A DNA stretch of 64,000 nucleotides from an uncultured Oscillospiraceae bacterium (GCA_947632175.1 CANROC010000005.1:114830-178829); one strand, 5' to 3'; counted from the first letter of the stretch, positions 35,958 through 45,699 are shown. Program-made: numbers and translations. The notes: generated by a model not told the origin, from the sequence alone.

Positions 35958-37646
35958 TTGTATCAGGCGCTCTATCGGAAATACCGGCCGCGGACCTTTG
36001 AGGACGTGGTGGGGCAGGAGCACATCACCAACACTCTCCGCCGTCAGGTGGAGACGGGGCGCACCAGCCACGCCTACCTCTTTGTGGGTACCCGGGGCAC
36101 GGGCAAGACCACCTGTGCCAAAATTTTGGCCCGGGCCCTCAACTGCGAGCACCCGGTGAACGGCGACCCCTGCAACGAGTGCGCCTCCTGCCGGGGCATC
36201 GAGTCCGGGGCCATCCTGGACGTGGCGGAGATCGACGCGGCCTCCAACAACGGCGTGGACAACATCCGCGCCATCCGGGACGAGGCCGTCTACTCCCCGG
36301 CCCAGGTGCGAAAGCGCGTCTACATCATCGACGAGGTCCACATGCTCTCCACCTCCGCCTTCAACGCGCTTTTGAAGATTTTGGAGGAGCCGCCGGAGCA
36401 TCTGGTGTTCATCCTGGCCACCACGGAGCTGGGCAAGGTCCCCGCCACGATTTTATCCCGGTGCCAGCACTTCGCTTTCCACCGCATCCCGCCGGAGATC
36501 ATCGCAAATCGTCTCAAGCTCGTGGCCCAGCGGGAGGGGTTTGCCCTCACCGAGGGCGCGGCGGCGCTTTTATCGCGGCTGGCGGACGGGTCCATGCGGG
36601 ACGCCCTGTCGCTCCTGGACCAGTGCGTGTCCTCGGACACGGTGGACGAGGCGGCGGTCATGCGGTCCGTGGGCCTCATGGGCGCGGAGAACACCGCCAG
36701 GCTCTGGGAGCTTACGCGGTCCGGCGACGCCGCCGGGGCGCTGGCGCTTTTTGATAAGCTCTACTTCGGCGGGGCCGAGCCGGTGTCCGTGGTCAACGAC
36801 CTTCTGGGCCTTGCCCGGGATATGCTCATGGTCCGGGTGGCCCCCAAGGGGAGCGCCGCGCTCCTCACCGGCGCTTTTGACGCGGGGCGGCTTGCGGAGC
36901 TTGCCGGGTCCCTGCCCGCCGGGACGATTTTGGCCGCCGCACAGCTTTTGCAGGACGCGGCGGACACCATGAAGGACGCCCGGGACAAGCGCACCAAGAC
37001 GGAGCTTGCGCTTTTGAAGCTCAAGGGCCTCCTCACCGGGGAAAACGCGGCGGAGGTCCCCGCGGCCCGTCCCGCGTCCAGGCCCGCGGTGGCGCCCAAA
37101 GCCGCGGCTGTGTCTAAACCCGCGCCCGCGCCGCGTCCCGAACCGGCCCCCGCGCCGGCCTACGACGACGCGCCGCCCCCCTGGGAGGACGCGGACGCCC
37201 CGCCGGAGGCCGGGGACTATGTCCCGGAGCCGCCTCCGGAGGAGGCTGTGAGGCCCGCCCCCGCGCCGGAGCCCGTATCAGCTCCCACGCCGAAGCCCGC
37301 GCCGCAGCCGGTTTCGGCCCAGACGCCCGACTGGTGGGAGGCGGTGCTGTCAGACTGCGCGGAGGAGCTGGGCGGAGCCGGGAGCTTCCTCAAAAACCGG
37401 GACAACACGGTACCGGAGCTCACCGGCGGCACGCTGGTCCTCCACACACGCAACGGCTTTGTGCGCATGATGCTGGACACCGCCGCCGTCAAGAACGCAG
37501 TGGCCCGCGCCGCCTCGGCCAGATTGGGCCGGAGCGTCTCCTGCGCCGTCTCCGAGGGCATCCCGGAAACATCGGCCCCGGCGGGACAGGAGCGGGATAA
37601 GCTGGACGACCTTTTAAAGTTCGACGGCGTTGTGAAATTCAAATAA
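35958..37646 (+). CDS. dnaX: DNA polymerase III subunit gamma/tau
   Basis: About 562 residues from a TTG start (35958) with GGGAGG 7 bp upstream, giving the canonical N-terminus YQALYRKYRPRTFEDVVGQ. It is the clamp-loader ATPase: Walker A GTRGTGKTTCAK (about 44), the zinc Cys set CNECASC, Walker B YIIDEVHML (about 118) and the SRC motif (about 165). Residues 370-470 are a Pro/Ala-rich linker, then a tau-specific C-terminal domain. No frameshift needed for a short gamma form was identified. Confidence 0.95.
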   Translation: MYQALYRKYRPRTFEDVVGQEHITNTLRRQVETGRTSHAYLFVGTRGTGKTTCAKILARALNCEHPVNGDPCNECASCRGIESGAILDVAEIDAASNNGVDNIRAIRDEAVYSPAQVRKRVYIIDEVHMLSTSAFNALLKILEEPPEHLVFILATTELGKVPATILSRCQHFAFHRIPPEIIANRLKLVAQREGFALTEGAAALLSRLADGSMRDALSLLDQCVSSDTVDEAAVMRSVGLMGAENTARLWELTRSGDAAGALALFDKLYFGGAEPVSVVNDLLGLARDMLMVRVAPKGSAALLTGAFDAGRLAELAGSLPAGTILAAAQLLQDAADTMKDARDKRTKTELALLKLKGLLTGENAAEVPAARPASRPAVAPKAAAVSKPAPAPRPEPAPAPAYDDAPPPWEDADAPPEAGDYVPEPPPEEAVRPAPAPEPVSAPTPKPAPQPVSAQTPDWWEAVLSDCAEELGGAGSFLKNRDNTVPELTGGTLVLHTRNGFVRMMLDTAAVKNAVARAASARLGRSVSCAVSEGIPETSAPAGQERDKLDDLLKFDGVVKFK

Positions 37647-37670
37647 TTTGATCATATCAGGAGGTACAAC

Positions 37671-38024
37671 ATGGCAAAGGGCGGATTCCCCGGCGGCCGT
37701 ATGCCCGGCGGGATGAACATGAACATGCTGAAGCAGGCCCAGCGGATGCAGCAGGAGATGCTTCGTCAGCAGCAGGAGGTGGAGGAGAAGACCTTCACCG
37801 CCACCGCCGGCGGCGGGATGGTGGAGGCCACTGTCAACGGCAAGCGGGAGCTTTTGAAGCTCACCATCGACCCGGACGCCGTCATCGACGCCCGGGAGCC
37901 CGAGGACGCGGAGATGCTCGCCGACGCGGTCCTGGCCGCCGTCAACGAGGCTCTGAACAAGGCCTCCGAGGAGATGGCCGCCACGATGGGGAAGCTTACC
38001 GGGGGACTGGGCCTTAATTTCTGA
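37671..38024 (+). CDS. YbaB/EbfC nucleoid-associated protein
   Basis: A 117-residue protein with an N-terminal Gly/Met-rich stretch (GGRMPGGMNMNMLKQAQRM) and the conserved FTATAGGGMVEATVNGKREL core (about residue 44). These are small DNA-binding dimers encoded after dnaX in most bacteria. The usual next gene, recR, is not present here; a repeat-like palindrome and an XRE gene follow. Confidence 0.92.
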   Translation: MAKGGFPGGRMPGGMNMNMLKQAQRMQQEMLRQQQEVEEKTFTATAGGGMVEATVNGKRELLKLTIDPDAVIDAREPEDAEMLADAVLAAVNEALNKASEEMAATMGKLTGGLGLNF

Positions 38025-38058
38025 CCGTCAAATAGCCTCCTTTTTCCCTGCCCGCAAC

Positions 38059-38083
38059 GCTTCGCAACCGGCGGTTGCGAAGC
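38059..38083. repeat. 25-bp near-perfect palindrome after ybaB
   Basis: GCTTCGCAACCG, one base, CGGTTGCGAAGC. No T-run on either side, so a processing or repeat hairpin rather than a clear terminator. Confidence 0.6.
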
Positions 38084-38158
38084 TTCAAGCCGTGGATGGT
38101 GGACCGCAACCGGGGCTTCCGGTAGGATAGACCCATCCAAAGGAAGGAGGCAGAGCCC

Positions 38159-38761
38159 ATGACGCTCGCTGAGAAGATACTGTACATGAGGAAAAAGGCC
38201 GGCCTTTCCCAGGAGGCGCTGGCGGAGATCCTGGGGGTCTCCCGGCAGGCCGTCTCCAAGTGGGAGACAGGCGAGGCCGCGCCCGAGGCGGGGAAGGTGT
38301 TCGCGCTCTCCCGCGCTTTCGGCGTCACCGCCGACTGGCTGCTTTCCGAGGAGGGCCTGCCGGAGCGGAAGCTGGAGCCGGAGGCCGGGGAGGAACCGGA
38401 GAACGCCTCCGCCGCGCCCAACTGGGTAGAGTCGATCCCCGGCGTGCTGGGCCGGCTCCTGCGGCGCTGGGGGTGGCTCTTCGGAGTGTACACGGCCATT
38501 GCCGGGGCGGGGTTCGCCCTGTTCGGCGTCCTGACGCGCGTCCTGCTGAGCGGCTTCAACCGGTCCGTCGCCGGTTCGATGTACGGCTGGGAGTTCGGCG
38601 GCGCGTTCCCCGGGGACATGATGTCTCCCGTCGGCGCGGCCGACGGCCCTTTCTCGGCTTTTTCCACCTTCGGCACCGTCTTCATCGTCCTGGGCGTCGT
38701 CCTCATCGTCGCCGGCGTGGTCCTGGCCGTCATACTGAAAAGAAAAAGCGGCCGGAAGTGA
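38159..38761 (+). CDS. XRE-family regulator with membrane segments
   Basis: A 200-residue protein. The N-terminal HTH (residues 7-61) carries LSQEALAEILGVSRQAVSKWE, of which AEILGVSRQAVSKWE is the common clostridial type. Two hydrophobic segments follow (about 103-128 and 168-193), linked by a Gly-rich loop. A membrane-anchored HTH may sense an envelope signal; targets are unknown. AAGGAGG lies before the ATG. Confidence 0.8.
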   Translation: MTLAEKILYMRKKAGLSQEALAEILGVSRQAVSKWETGEAAPEAGKVFALSRAFGVTADWLLSEEGLPERKLEPEAGEEPENASAAPNWVESIPGVLGRLLRRWGWLFGVYTAIAGAGFALFGVLTRVLLSGFNRSVAGSMYGWEFGGAFPGDMMSPVGAADGPFSAFSTFGTVFIVLGVVLIVAGVVLAVILKRKSGRK

Positions 38762-38789
38762 CCGTTCTTCGGAAAGCTTCCGGGTCGCG

Positions 38790-39000
38790 CAGGCTCCCTT
38801 TCGTAAAGGGAGCTGTCGAGCGAAGCGAGACTGAGGGATCGAAGGTTTCGGAACCGTTCCGGCATCCCACGCTCGCTGCCCCCCTGCCCCCTCCTACGAG
38901 GAGGGGGCGAAAAAGGATGCGCCGCTGTGCGGCGCGTTATTTATAAAGGCGGCGCAACGCGCCGCAACCTTTTTGGCCTCCCCCGTGGGGGAGGTGCGTC
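38790..39000. repeat. Composite intergenic repeat block
   Basis: GGCTCCCTTTCGTAAAGGG and GAGCGAAGCGAGACTGAGGG (38793-38840), CCCCCTCCTACGAGGAGGGGG (38887-38907) and GCGCCGC-type hairpins (38918-38965). No gene is seen. Confidence 0.65.
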
Positions 39001-39004
39001 TTCC

Positions 39005-39751
39005 TTACGGGATCAGCCCCTCCTCCCTTAGTCCCGCCAGGCGCTCCTCGGAGAGGGGGCCGCGGTAGACGAGAGTGAGGGCGTCGTCCTCGTTGGTGTA
39101 GGTGAAGTTGTCCCAGGAGACATAGGCGGTCTTGTCGTGGTATGTGAGCGCCACGATGATCTCCAGCTCGCCGCTGCCGCCGCCGGAGCCCACATGGACG
39201 GGTTTGGCGGCGTCAAAGTTGATATCCCCCGGCAGGGTCAGCGTCTGGGCCAGGGGCTTGAGGTTCTCCGCCGTCATTTCCTGGAGATTCCGGGCGCTGG
39301 GCTGGGCGATATAGACCGTCCAGCCCTCCAGCGAGGGGTCGATCTCCGGGAAGTAGATAAAGACGGCGCTGAAGGGGAACCGGCCCCAGAGGGGGATGTC
39401 CTTCCCCAGGGTCTTGCTCAAGAAGTCCCGGTATGCCTCCGGGTCAAAGGGGCCGTTGTAGGGCGGGATCTCCGGCAGCGGGGGATCCCCCTTGCCGTAA
39501 TCGTCGGGGAGCGCCGGGGTCCGGGTCGCCTCCGGCTCCGACGCCTCCGGGGTCATCGTCTCCTCCGGCGGCGCGGATGTCTCAGGGCCCTCCGGGGCTT
39601 CCGTCCCGCCTGTGCCGGAGAGCTGTTCCGGCAGCCGCGTGCCCAATGGGGCCGGGGGCTGGGTGGTCCCGACGTCCTCTTTGGCGCAGGACGCGAGGGA
39701 CGCGCCGAGCACCGTCAGGACCAGGAGCAGGGCAAACGCTTTTTTCAACAT
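39005..39751 (-). CDS. Lipoprotein of unknown function
   Basis: A 248-residue protein with a signal peptide ending in the lipobox SLASC (residue 22). A long low-complexity Pro/Glu/Thr spacer follows (about 28-88). The C-terminal domain (about 95-248), with GPFDPEAYRDFLSKTLG and LTYHDKTAYVSWDNF, has no recognised family. It is expected to be anchored on the outer face of the membrane. Confidence 0.7.
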   Translation of the reverse strand: MLKKAFALLLVLTVLGASLASCAKEDVGTTQPPAPLGTRLPEQLSGTGGTEAPEGPETSAPPEETMTPEASEPEATRTPALPDDYGKGDPPLPEIPPYNGPFDPEAYRDFLSKTLGKDIPLWGRFPFSAVFIYFPEIDPSLEGWTVYIAQPSARNLQEMTAENLKPLAQTLTLPGDINFDAAKPVHVGSGGGSGELEIIVALTYHDKTAYVSWDNFTYTNEDDALTLVYRGPLSEERLAGLREEGLIP

Positions 39752-39836
39752 GCTTCCGTCCTCATTTTCATAAATTTGGTTTTCGCATTTCCATCATACC
39801 ATGTCCAAAAAGATGTGTCAACCGGCGTCTTTTCTC

Positions 39837-39886
39837 TTTACAAAACGTTTACGATGTGGTATTCTTTAATAGGAATCATTCTTGTT
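39837..39886 (+). promoter_or_regulatory. Promoter and Fur/PerR-type box upstream of the Fur-family gene
   Basis: TTTACA (39837-39842), 17 bp, TATTCT (39860-39865). Directly after the -10 lies the imperfect palindrome AATAGGAAT-C-ATTCTTGTT (39868-39886), 7 of 9 arm positions paired, suggesting autoregulation. Confidence 0.5.
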
Positions 39887-39899
39887 AGGAGGGGGCCCT

Positions 39900-40292
39900 A
39901 TGGCGATCGCGCGCAGGAGCGTCAAGCGGGAGGCCATCCTGGCCCTTTTGCGCTCGGTGACGTGTCACCCCTCCGCCGAATGGCTCCACGCGCGGCTTCT
40001 GGCCGACTTCCCGGACCTGAGCCTGGGCACCGTCTACCGGAACCTCCGGCAGCTGGCGGCAGAGGGGCTCATCGTCAGCGTGGGCGTCATCGGCGGCCAG
40101 GAGCGGTTCGACGGGAACACCGCCCCCCACGGCCACTTCGTCTGTCGGCGCTGCGGCGCGGTGACGGACGTGCCGCTGAAAGGCGGCCGGAGCTTTCACC
40201 GGGACGTGGAACGCCTCACCGGCGGACGCGTCCAGGGCGTGGAGACCACCGCCTACGGCCTCTGCGCCAAATGCCTGGATATACGGGCCTGA
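39900..40292 (+). CDS. Fur-family metalloregulator, PerR-like
   Basis: A 130-residue protein with an N-terminal winged helix (LSLGTVYRNLRQLAAEG, about 42-58). The metal and dimerisation domain includes HGHFVCRRCG (about 78) and a C-terminal CAKC, the two CxxC pairs of a structural zinc site. The neighbouring rubrerythrin gene points to peroxide sensing (PerR-like), though Fur or Zur function cannot be excluded. AGGAGG precedes the ATG. Confidence 0.88.
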   Translation: MAIARRSVKREAILALLRSVTCHPSAEWLHARLLADFPDLSLGTVYRNLRQLAAEGLIVSVGVIGGQERFDGNTAPHGHFVCRRCGAVTDVPLKGGRSFHRDVERLTGGRVQGVETTAYGLCAKCLDIRA

Positions 40293-40337
40293 GAAAAGCC
40301 CTTATATACATTATTTTACATTTTGGAGGGTTTTATT

Positions 40338-40925
40338 ATGAAAAAATGGGTCTGCCCCGTCTGCGGCTATGTCTATGAGGGCGAGAATCCCCCCGAGGCC
40401 TGCCCCGTCTGCAAGGTCCCCGGCAGCAAGTTCACCGAGATGAAAGAGGACGCCAAGCTCGCCGCCGAGCACGAGTTCGGCATCTACGCCAAGACGGTGA
40501 AGAACAATCCCGACATCAGCGACGAGGACAAGAAGTACATCCACGAGCAGCTCATGGCCAACTTCAACGGCGAGTGCTCCGAGGTGGGCATGTACCTGTG
40601 CATGGCCCGCATCGCCCATCGCGAGGGCTATCCCGAGGTGGGGCTCTACTGGGAGAAGGCCGCCTTCGAGGAGGCCGAGCACGCCGCCAAGTTCGCCGAG
40701 CTCCTGGGATCCGACCTGGAGCCCAACATGACCGCCAGCACCAAGAAGAACCTGGCCTGGCGCGTGGACTGCGAGTTCGGCGCCACTCAGGGCAAGTTCG
40801 ACCTGGCCGCCTGCGCCAAGAAAAACGGCCTCGACGCCATCCACGACACCGTCCACGAGATGGCGAGGGACGAGGCCCGCCACGGTAAAGCCCTGAAGGG
40901 ACTTCTGGAGCGGTATTTCAAATAA
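40338..40925 (+). CDS. Rubrerythrin, reverse type (rubredoxin domain first)
   Basis: A 195-residue peroxide-reducing diiron protein. The rubredoxin-like FeS4 site is N-terminal (CPVCGY and CPVCKV, residues 5-28). The four-helix diiron domain follows, with [33 protein letters not shown] and [11 protein letters not shown] supplying Glu and His ligands. This order is typical of the clostridial reverse rubrerythrins induced by oxygen. It probably belongs to the regulon of the upstream Fur-family gene. GGAGG precedes the ATG. Confidence 0.94.
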   Translation: MKKWVCPVCGYVYEGENPPEACPVCKVPGSKFTEMKEDAKLAAEHEFGIYAKTVKNNPDISDEDKKYIHEQLMANFNGECSEVGMYLCMARIAHREGYPEVGLYWEKAAFEEAEHAAKFAELLGSDLEPNMTASTKKNLAWRVDCEFGATQGKFDLAACAKKNGLDAIHDTVHEMARDEARHGKALKGLLERYFK

Positions 40926-40937
40926 TCCGCCCTCAAC

Positions 40938-40981
40938 ATCACCAAACCGCCCGGGAAACGGGCGGTTTGGTGATGATTTTT
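40938..40981 (+). terminator. Rubrerythrin terminator
   Basis: A 16-bp perfect stem ATCACCAAACCGCCCG / complement (40938-40974) followed by GATTTTTA. Confidence 0.85.
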
Positions 40982-40998
40982 ATCGGGAGCGTCATTCC

Positions 40999-41175
40999 AT
41001 GAAACTGAAGGTCAGACTTGCGATTGATATCTTGCCTGTGATCGCGGCGGTCGTCATCTTTGTCTACAATTTTTCCGCGCAAAGAACGACTCTCTACATA
41101 TCCTCTATCGTGGCCGTCTGCGGCACCATCGCGCTGCTGGTCCGGGATGTGGTCGAGCTGAAAAGAGAAAAGTAG
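40999..41175 (+). CDS. Small two-helix membrane protein
   Basis: A 58-residue frame, MKLKVRLAIDILPVIAAVVIF, first helix at about residues 9-24, second at about 33-48, ending LKREK. The GGGAG site about 9 bases upstream is moderate. It lies just after the rubrerythrin terminator. No family is recognised. Confidence 0.5.
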   Translation: MKLKVRLAIDILPVIAAVVIFVYNFSAQRTTLYISSIVAVCGTIALLVRDVVELKREK

Positions 41176-41179
41176 GATC

Positions 41180-42205
41180 GGCACATACACGCGGGAAAAA
41201 GCCCGCAAAAAGGCGCCGAGCGCGGCGGGGAAAAGGCTGCCCCATGCGGCGGCGGGAAAAGGCTTGCGCCGCTTTGCGGCGCATTTTTATATTTCCCACC
41301 CGCCCGCCTCCACCGCCGCGCCACCGGCCTGCGTTATCCGCCGTAGGGGTCGCCGTCCTCGGCGACCCGCCCCACGATAATTGACACGTTCCGACCACCG
41401 CCGTACGGGCCGTATCTCCGCGCCAAGAGCCGCCGCTGCGCGGCGGTTGCGCTCCGAAACGCGTCTGCGGACGCAGCGCCCACGGCGGCCCTTTTTCCCC
41501 GGTTGACCGACATGTACCGTTTTATCGGACCCGTCCCCGTCCCGCCACGTGCCACGGGCGGACACATGGGTCCGCCCCTACGGAAAGTGTGGAAAGTTAT
41601 CCCATTCGACCGACATTGGAGGTCATCGAAACGCGGGTCGCCGAGGACGGCGACCCCTACGGCGTCTATCGAAAACAATCCGAACCCTGCAACGCGGGCC
41701 GCCAGGAGTGGCGGCCCCTACGGCTTTCATCGGGGGCAATCCAAGCCCTGTAACATGGGCCGCTGTGGGCAGCGGCCCGTACGGCGTAAATGGAACTGGT
41801 TCAATTTGTCGGAACCGGTCTGCCATCCAACGTTCGCTGCCCCCCTCCTACGAGGAGGGGGCTCCGAGACGGGGGCGGGCGCGAATTGTCGGAAGCGTTC
41901 CGACAACGAACCCACTTTTTGCCCCTCCTACGGAGGGGTGGCGCGAAGCGCCGGGGTGGTCCCGAATCCGCATCCCGAAAGCCCCAGTTACGCCGAACGG
42001 GCTCGAATACCCCGGCCCTGCGGGGCCGCCCCTTTTTCCGAAAAAGGGGTCGGGGGAATAAGGTTGCGGCGCTTCGCGCCGCCTTTATAAAAAATTGCGC
42101 CGCTTTGCGGCGCAAACCCTTTAAAAGCCCCCTCCTCGTAGGAGGGGGGCAGGGGGGGGAGCGAACGTGGGATGACAGAGGGGTATCGCTAACCCGTACC
42201 CACAC
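41180..42205. repeat. Large composite repeat block (about 1 kb)
   Basis: At least six GTAGGGG-type modules (about 41342, 41402, 41555, 41634, 41697, 41757) with the conserved spacer between them. Also a CCCCCTCCTACGAGGAGGGGG unit (41840-41862), a CCCTCCTACGGAGGGG unit (about 41931) and an inverted CCCCCTCCTCGTAGGAGGGGGG unit (42128-42155). No gene is seen. Confidence 0.75.
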
Positions 42206-42207
42206 AC

Positions 42208-42237
42208 AAAAAATCCCCACAAACGTGGGGATTTTTT
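42208..42237. terminator. Bidirectional terminator downstream of pta
   Basis: A 13-bp stem AAAAAATCCCCAC / GTGGGGATTTTTT with loop AAAC, 24 bp beyond the pta stop. Confidence 0.85.
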
Positions 42238-42260
42238 GTTACGATCTTGCGTTTCGCCGC

Positions 42261-43280
42261 TCAATCCAGCGCGGCGGTGATGATGGCCATGGTGTAGACC
42301 TCGTCGGCGTTGCAGCCGCGGCTGAGGTCGTTGATGGGGGCGTTGAGGCCCTGAAGGATGGGGCCGTAGGCGTCGTAGCCGCCGAGCCTCTGGGCGATTT
42401 TGTAGCCGATGTTGCCCGCCTCGATGAGCGGGAAGATGAAGGTGTTGGCGTAGCCGGCGACCGTGGAGCCGGGGAACTTCAGCTGTCCCACGGTGGGGCT
42501 GACGGCGGCGTCAAACTGCATCTCGCCGTCGATGGCAAGGTCAGGGGCCAGCTCCTTCGCCAGCTTCGTTGCCTCGGCGGAGAGCGCCACGGTGCCGCCC
42601 TTGCCGGAGCCCTTGGTGGAGAAGCTCAGGAGCGCCACCTTGGGGTCGATGCCGAAGAGCTTGGCGGTCTTGGCGGTCTCCACGGCCACCTCGGCCAGCT
42701 TCTGGGCGCCGGAGACGGCCACGTTGCCCTCCTTGTCCAGGGTGTCCTCGTAGCTTAGGTTGATGGCGCAGTCGCCCATGCAGATGGCCCTCAGATTCTC
42801 CTCCCCGTGGTCGCGGGTGAGGATGAAGGCGGAGCTCACGAGGTGCGCGCCGGGCTTGGTCTTGATGAGCTGGAGGGCCGGGCGCACGGTGTCGGCGGTG
42901 GAGTATGTGGCGCCGCCCAGGAGGCAGTCGGCCACGCCCATCTTCACCAGCATGGTGCCGAAGTAGTTGCCCTTTTTAAGGGCCGCGCGGCACTCGTCCT
43001 CGGTCATCTTGCCGCGCCGCAGGGCGATCATGGTCTCCACCATCTTGTCCATGTCGGCGTAGTTGGCGGGATCGATGATCTGGCTGTCGCCGATGTCAAA
43101 GCCGCCCTTCGCCGCCGCAGCCTTCACCTCGTCGGGATTGCCCACCAGGACGACCTTCAAAAGGCCCTCCTTCACGAGCCTGTCCGTGGCCGAGAGGATG
43201 CGGGCGTCGGTGCCCTCGGTGAACACGATGCGCCGCCCCGCGCCCAGGAGCTTTTTCTTAAGGTTGTCTATCATTTCCAT
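42261..43280 (-). CDS. pta: Phosphate acetyltransferase
   Basis: A 339-residue enzyme converting acetyl-CoA and phosphate to acetyl phosphate, the step before acetate kinase in fermentation. Family motifs include IVFTEGTDARILSA (about 18), TYSTADTVRPALQLIKTKPG (about 125) and the C-terminal ARGCNADEVYTM-like ending (SRGCNADEVYTMAI). GGAGG lies 8-9 bases before the ATG. No ackA gene is adjacent. Confidence 0.94.
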   Translation of the reverse strand: MEMIDNLKKKLLGAGRRIVFTEGTDARILSATDRLVKEGLLKVVLVGNPDEVKAAAAKGGFDIGDSQIIDPANYADMDKMVETMIALRRGKMTEDECRAALKKGNYFGTMLVKMGVADCLLGGATYSTADTVRPALQLIKTKPGAHLVSSAFILTRDHGEENLRAICMGDCAINLSYEDTLDKEGNVAVSGAQKLAEVAVETAKTAKLFGIDPKVALLSFSTKGSGKGGTVALSAEATKLAKELAPDLAIDGEMQFDAAVSPTVGQLKFPGSTVAGYANTFIFPLIEAGNIGYKIAQRLGGYDAYGPILQGLNAPINDLSRGCNADEVYTMAIITAALD

Positions 43281-43314
43281 GGGTATCTACCTCCGTAAAT
43301 AAAAATTTTTAAAA

Positions 43315-43701
43315 TCAGAATCCCGTATAGACGAGAAACCAGACGACCGCAAGAAGACCCGTCACGGGGAAAAGCGCGAACGCGATTCGGCAATCCCTGC
43401 GGCGGCGGTCAAGCTCCGGGTCCCCTCCCTCAGGGGTGAAGACGGCCGCCTCACGGCGCTTACGGGTGGCGCGAAAGCCCCAGCCGTCTGAGAGAGCGCC
43501 GGACTCCGGGTACTTGTCATGAAGCCAGAGGCTGAAGCCGAGACCGTACTTCACAAAGACGCCAAAAGCGAAGACCGGCCCCGCCGCGCACCACACCAGC
43601 ACGAGCCCCGATGGGAGCGCGGGCCCCAAGACCCGGACGATCAGGGAAGCGGCGTACCACAAAATCGGAATGGCATATAGCACGATCCATTTCTTGCTCA
43701 T
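43315..43701 (-). CDS. Membrane protein of unknown function
   Basis: A 128-residue protein from the ATG at 43701, which has GAGGTG upstream; the longer frame runs into repeat DNA. It has two N-terminal helices (residues 5-25 and 30-52), a charged loop with RRRRDCR, and a C-terminal helix (about 108-126). No family is recognised. Confidence 0.6.
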   Translation of the reverse strand: MSKKWIVLYAIPILWYAASLIVRVLGPALPSGLVLVWCAAGPVFAFGVFVKYGLGFSLWLHDKYPESGALSDGWGFRATRKRREAAVFTPEGGDPELDRRRRDCRIAFALFPVTGLLAVVWFLVYTGF

Positions 43702-43739
43702 GCGATTCACCTCATAAGCACATTTTACCACCAAAAAAC

Positions 43740-43990
43740 GCCGTATGCAAGAGGGAAAGCCGGAAAGTTCAGGGCGCTTGAACCGTGACGGTCGTCCGCC
43801 CCACCGGGACTGAGCGCGTATCGCCCCGCAGGCCGCCAAGAGAGGCGACCCCTACGTCCCGTTCAAACCTGCGGCGAAGCCGCAAACCTTTTTAAGCCCC
43901 CTCCTCGTAGGAGGGGGGCAGGGGGGAAGCGAACGTGGGATGACAGAGCGCCCCCCGGCAAAACGTACTGGTCCCCGTCCCGCCGTAGGG
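43740..43990. repeat. Intergenic repeat sequence
   Basis: An inverted CCCCCTCCTCGTAGGAGGGGGG unit preceded by GCGGCGAAGCCGC (43870-43925) and partial GTAGGGG-module remnants near 43825-43860. No gene is seen. Confidence 0.55.
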
Positions 43991-43997
43991 TCCTCCC

Positions 43998-44831
43998 TTA
44001 CTCCCGATACAATCCCCTCAACATCTCGATTTCCCGCTTATACCCCTCCAGCTCGTTGGGCGTCTCCAGGTAGAAAGGGAGATGCCGGAGGGCGGGATGG
44101 TTGATGATCCGCGTAATGGCCTCTATCCCAAGCGACCCGCCGCCGATGACCTCGTGGCGGTCCTTGTGGCTGGCGAAAGGGTTCTTGCTGTCGTTGAGGT
44201 GGACGCATTTGAGCCTTGAAAGGCCGATGACCCGGTCAAACTCCGTGAGGACCCCGTCCAGGTCGTTCACCACATCGTACCCGGCGTCGTGGACGTGGCA
44301 GGTATCCAGGCACACGCCCAGCTTGTCCGAAAGCTCTGTCCGGTCGATGATCTCCCGCAGCTCCTCAAACCGCCCGCCGACCTCGGACCCCTTGCCCGCC
44401 ATGGTCTCCAGGAGGACCGTGGTGCGGTAATGAGGCTTTAGGGTCAGATTCAGCGTCTCGGCGATGAGCTCGATGCCGCGCTCCACGCCCTGGCCCACGT
44501 GGGAGCCGGGGTGGAAGTTATAGTAGTTCCCCGGCAGCCACTCCATGCGCTCCAAATCGTCTGCCATGGTCTGGCGGGCAAACTCCAGCGTCTCGGGCTT
44601 GGCCGCGCAGGGGTTGATGGTGTAGGGCGCGTGGGCGAGGTACGAGTTGAGGCCGTGCTCCGCCGCGATTTGGTGAAACTCCGCGATGTCCCCCTCGTCG
44701 ATGGGCTTGGCCCCGCCGCCCCGGGGGTTGCGGGTGAAGAACTGGAAGCAGGAGGACCCGGTATAGAGGGCGTCCTCCGCCAGGGCGACATAGCCCTTGG
44801 AGACGGACAGATGACAGCCGATGTTCAGCAT
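43998..44831 (-). CDS. nfo: Endonuclease IV (AP endonuclease)
   Basis: A 277-residue TIM-barrel zinc enzyme that cleaves DNA 5' of abasic sites. Conserved metal-ligand segments are visible: GCHLSVSKG (residues 5-13), YLAHAPY (about 62), [11 protein letters not shown] (about 107), [11 protein letters not shown] (about 142), [13 protein letters not shown] (about 175) and HLNDSKN (about 212). The start at 44831 follows GGAG; it overlaps the stop region of the next gene upstream in the operon. Confidence 0.95.
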   Translation of the reverse strand: MLNIGCHLSVSKGYVALAEDALYTGSSCFQFFTRNPRGGGAKPIDEGDIAEFHQIAAEHGLNSYLAHAPYTINPCAAKPETLEFARQTMADDLERMEWLPGNYYNFHPGSHVGQGVERGIELIAETLNLTLKPHYRTTVLLETMAGKGSEVGGRFEELREIIDRTELSDKLGVCLDTCHVHDAGYDVVNDLDGVLTEFDRVIGLSRLKCVHLNDSKNPFASHKDRHEVIGGGSLGIEAITRIINHPALRHLPFYLETPNELEGYKREIEMLRGLYRE

Positions 44832-44836
44832 ATGCG

Positions 44837-45691
44837 TCACTCCTTATCTATGTTTTCGAAGTCGTCGTACCGCTCCAGGAAGCTGTGCTCCACGCCGCCG
44901 GTCTTGTAGGCGGGGAAGGTGTCCAGCGACAGCTCATGGATGGCGTTGAAGATGGATTTTTCCACGTTGGGGCTGGTTTTCTTAAGCTGCGCGATGAGCT
45001 CCTTCGTCTCCCGGCGCTTGCCGGTGAGCTCCCCGGACTCGATGCCGGCGGTGAGCCGGCAGGCACAGCGGATGAAGGTGAGGTCGTTATAACGTGCCCA
45101 GGCGACGATGTCCTCCTCGTGGACGCAGTAGAGGGGCCGGATGAGCTCCATGCCGGGGAAATTGGTGCTGTGGAGCTTGGGCATCATCCCCTGGAGCTGC
45201 GCCCCGAACAAAAGCGCCATCAGCGTCGTCTCGATGACGTCGTTGAAATGGTGCCCCAGGGCGATCTTGTTGCATCCCAGCTCCCGCGCCTTGGCGTACA
45301 GCGCCCCCCGGCGCATCCGGGCGCAGAGGTAGCAGGGGTTCTTCTCCGTGCTGTCCGCCGCCTCGAAGATGTCGCTTTCAAAGATCACCGCCGGGAGGCC
45401 CAGCAGCGCCAGATTTTCCTCGATCCTCCGCCGGTTCTCCGCGTTGTAGCCCGGGTCCATGACCAGATACGTCACCTCAAAGGGGTACTCCGAGTGCCGG
45501 CAGAGCTCCTGCAAAAGCTTTGCCAGGAGCATGGAGTCCTTCCCCCCGGAGATGCACGCCGCCACCCGGTCCCCCGGCTTCAGGAGCTCGTAGTGGTTGA
45601 CGGCATACGTAAAGGGATTCCACAGCTCCTTGCGGTATTTTTTGATGATGCTCCGCTCGATCTCCTCGCGCCGCGTCAGCTCTCTCGCCAT
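44837..45691 (-). CDS. TtcA-like tRNA thiolation ATPase
   Basis: A 284-residue PP-loop ATPase: [17 protein letters not shown] (about residue 44), then [10 protein letters not shown] (about 118) and RCACRLTAG (about 208), the Cys sets used for an Fe-S cluster in the TtcA/TtuA group. These enzymes activate a tRNA base for sulfur insertion. TtcA itself makes 2-thiocytidine-32, but the substrate of this clostridial branch is not fixed by sequence alone. AGGAGG lies before the ATG. Confidence 0.85.
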   Translation of the reverse strand: MARELTRREEIERSIIKKYRKELWNPFTYAVNHYELLKPGDRVAACISGGKDSMLLAKLLQELCRHSEYPFEVTYLVMDPGYNAENRRRIEENLALLGLPAVIFESDIFEAADSTEKNPCYLCARMRRGALYAKARELGCNKIALGHHFNDVIETTLMALLFGAQLQGMMPKLHSTNFPGMELIRPLYCVHEEDIVAWARYNDLTFIRCACRLTAGIESGELTGKRRETKELIAQLKKTSPNVEKSIFNAIHELSLDTFPAYKTGGVEHSFLERYDDFENIDKE

Positions 45692-45699
45692 AGCTCCTC

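Noticed and set aside
41503..42758. Overlapping frames in the 41.2-42.2 kb block and across the pta 3' end
   Set aside because: Repeat-derived or antisense to pta.
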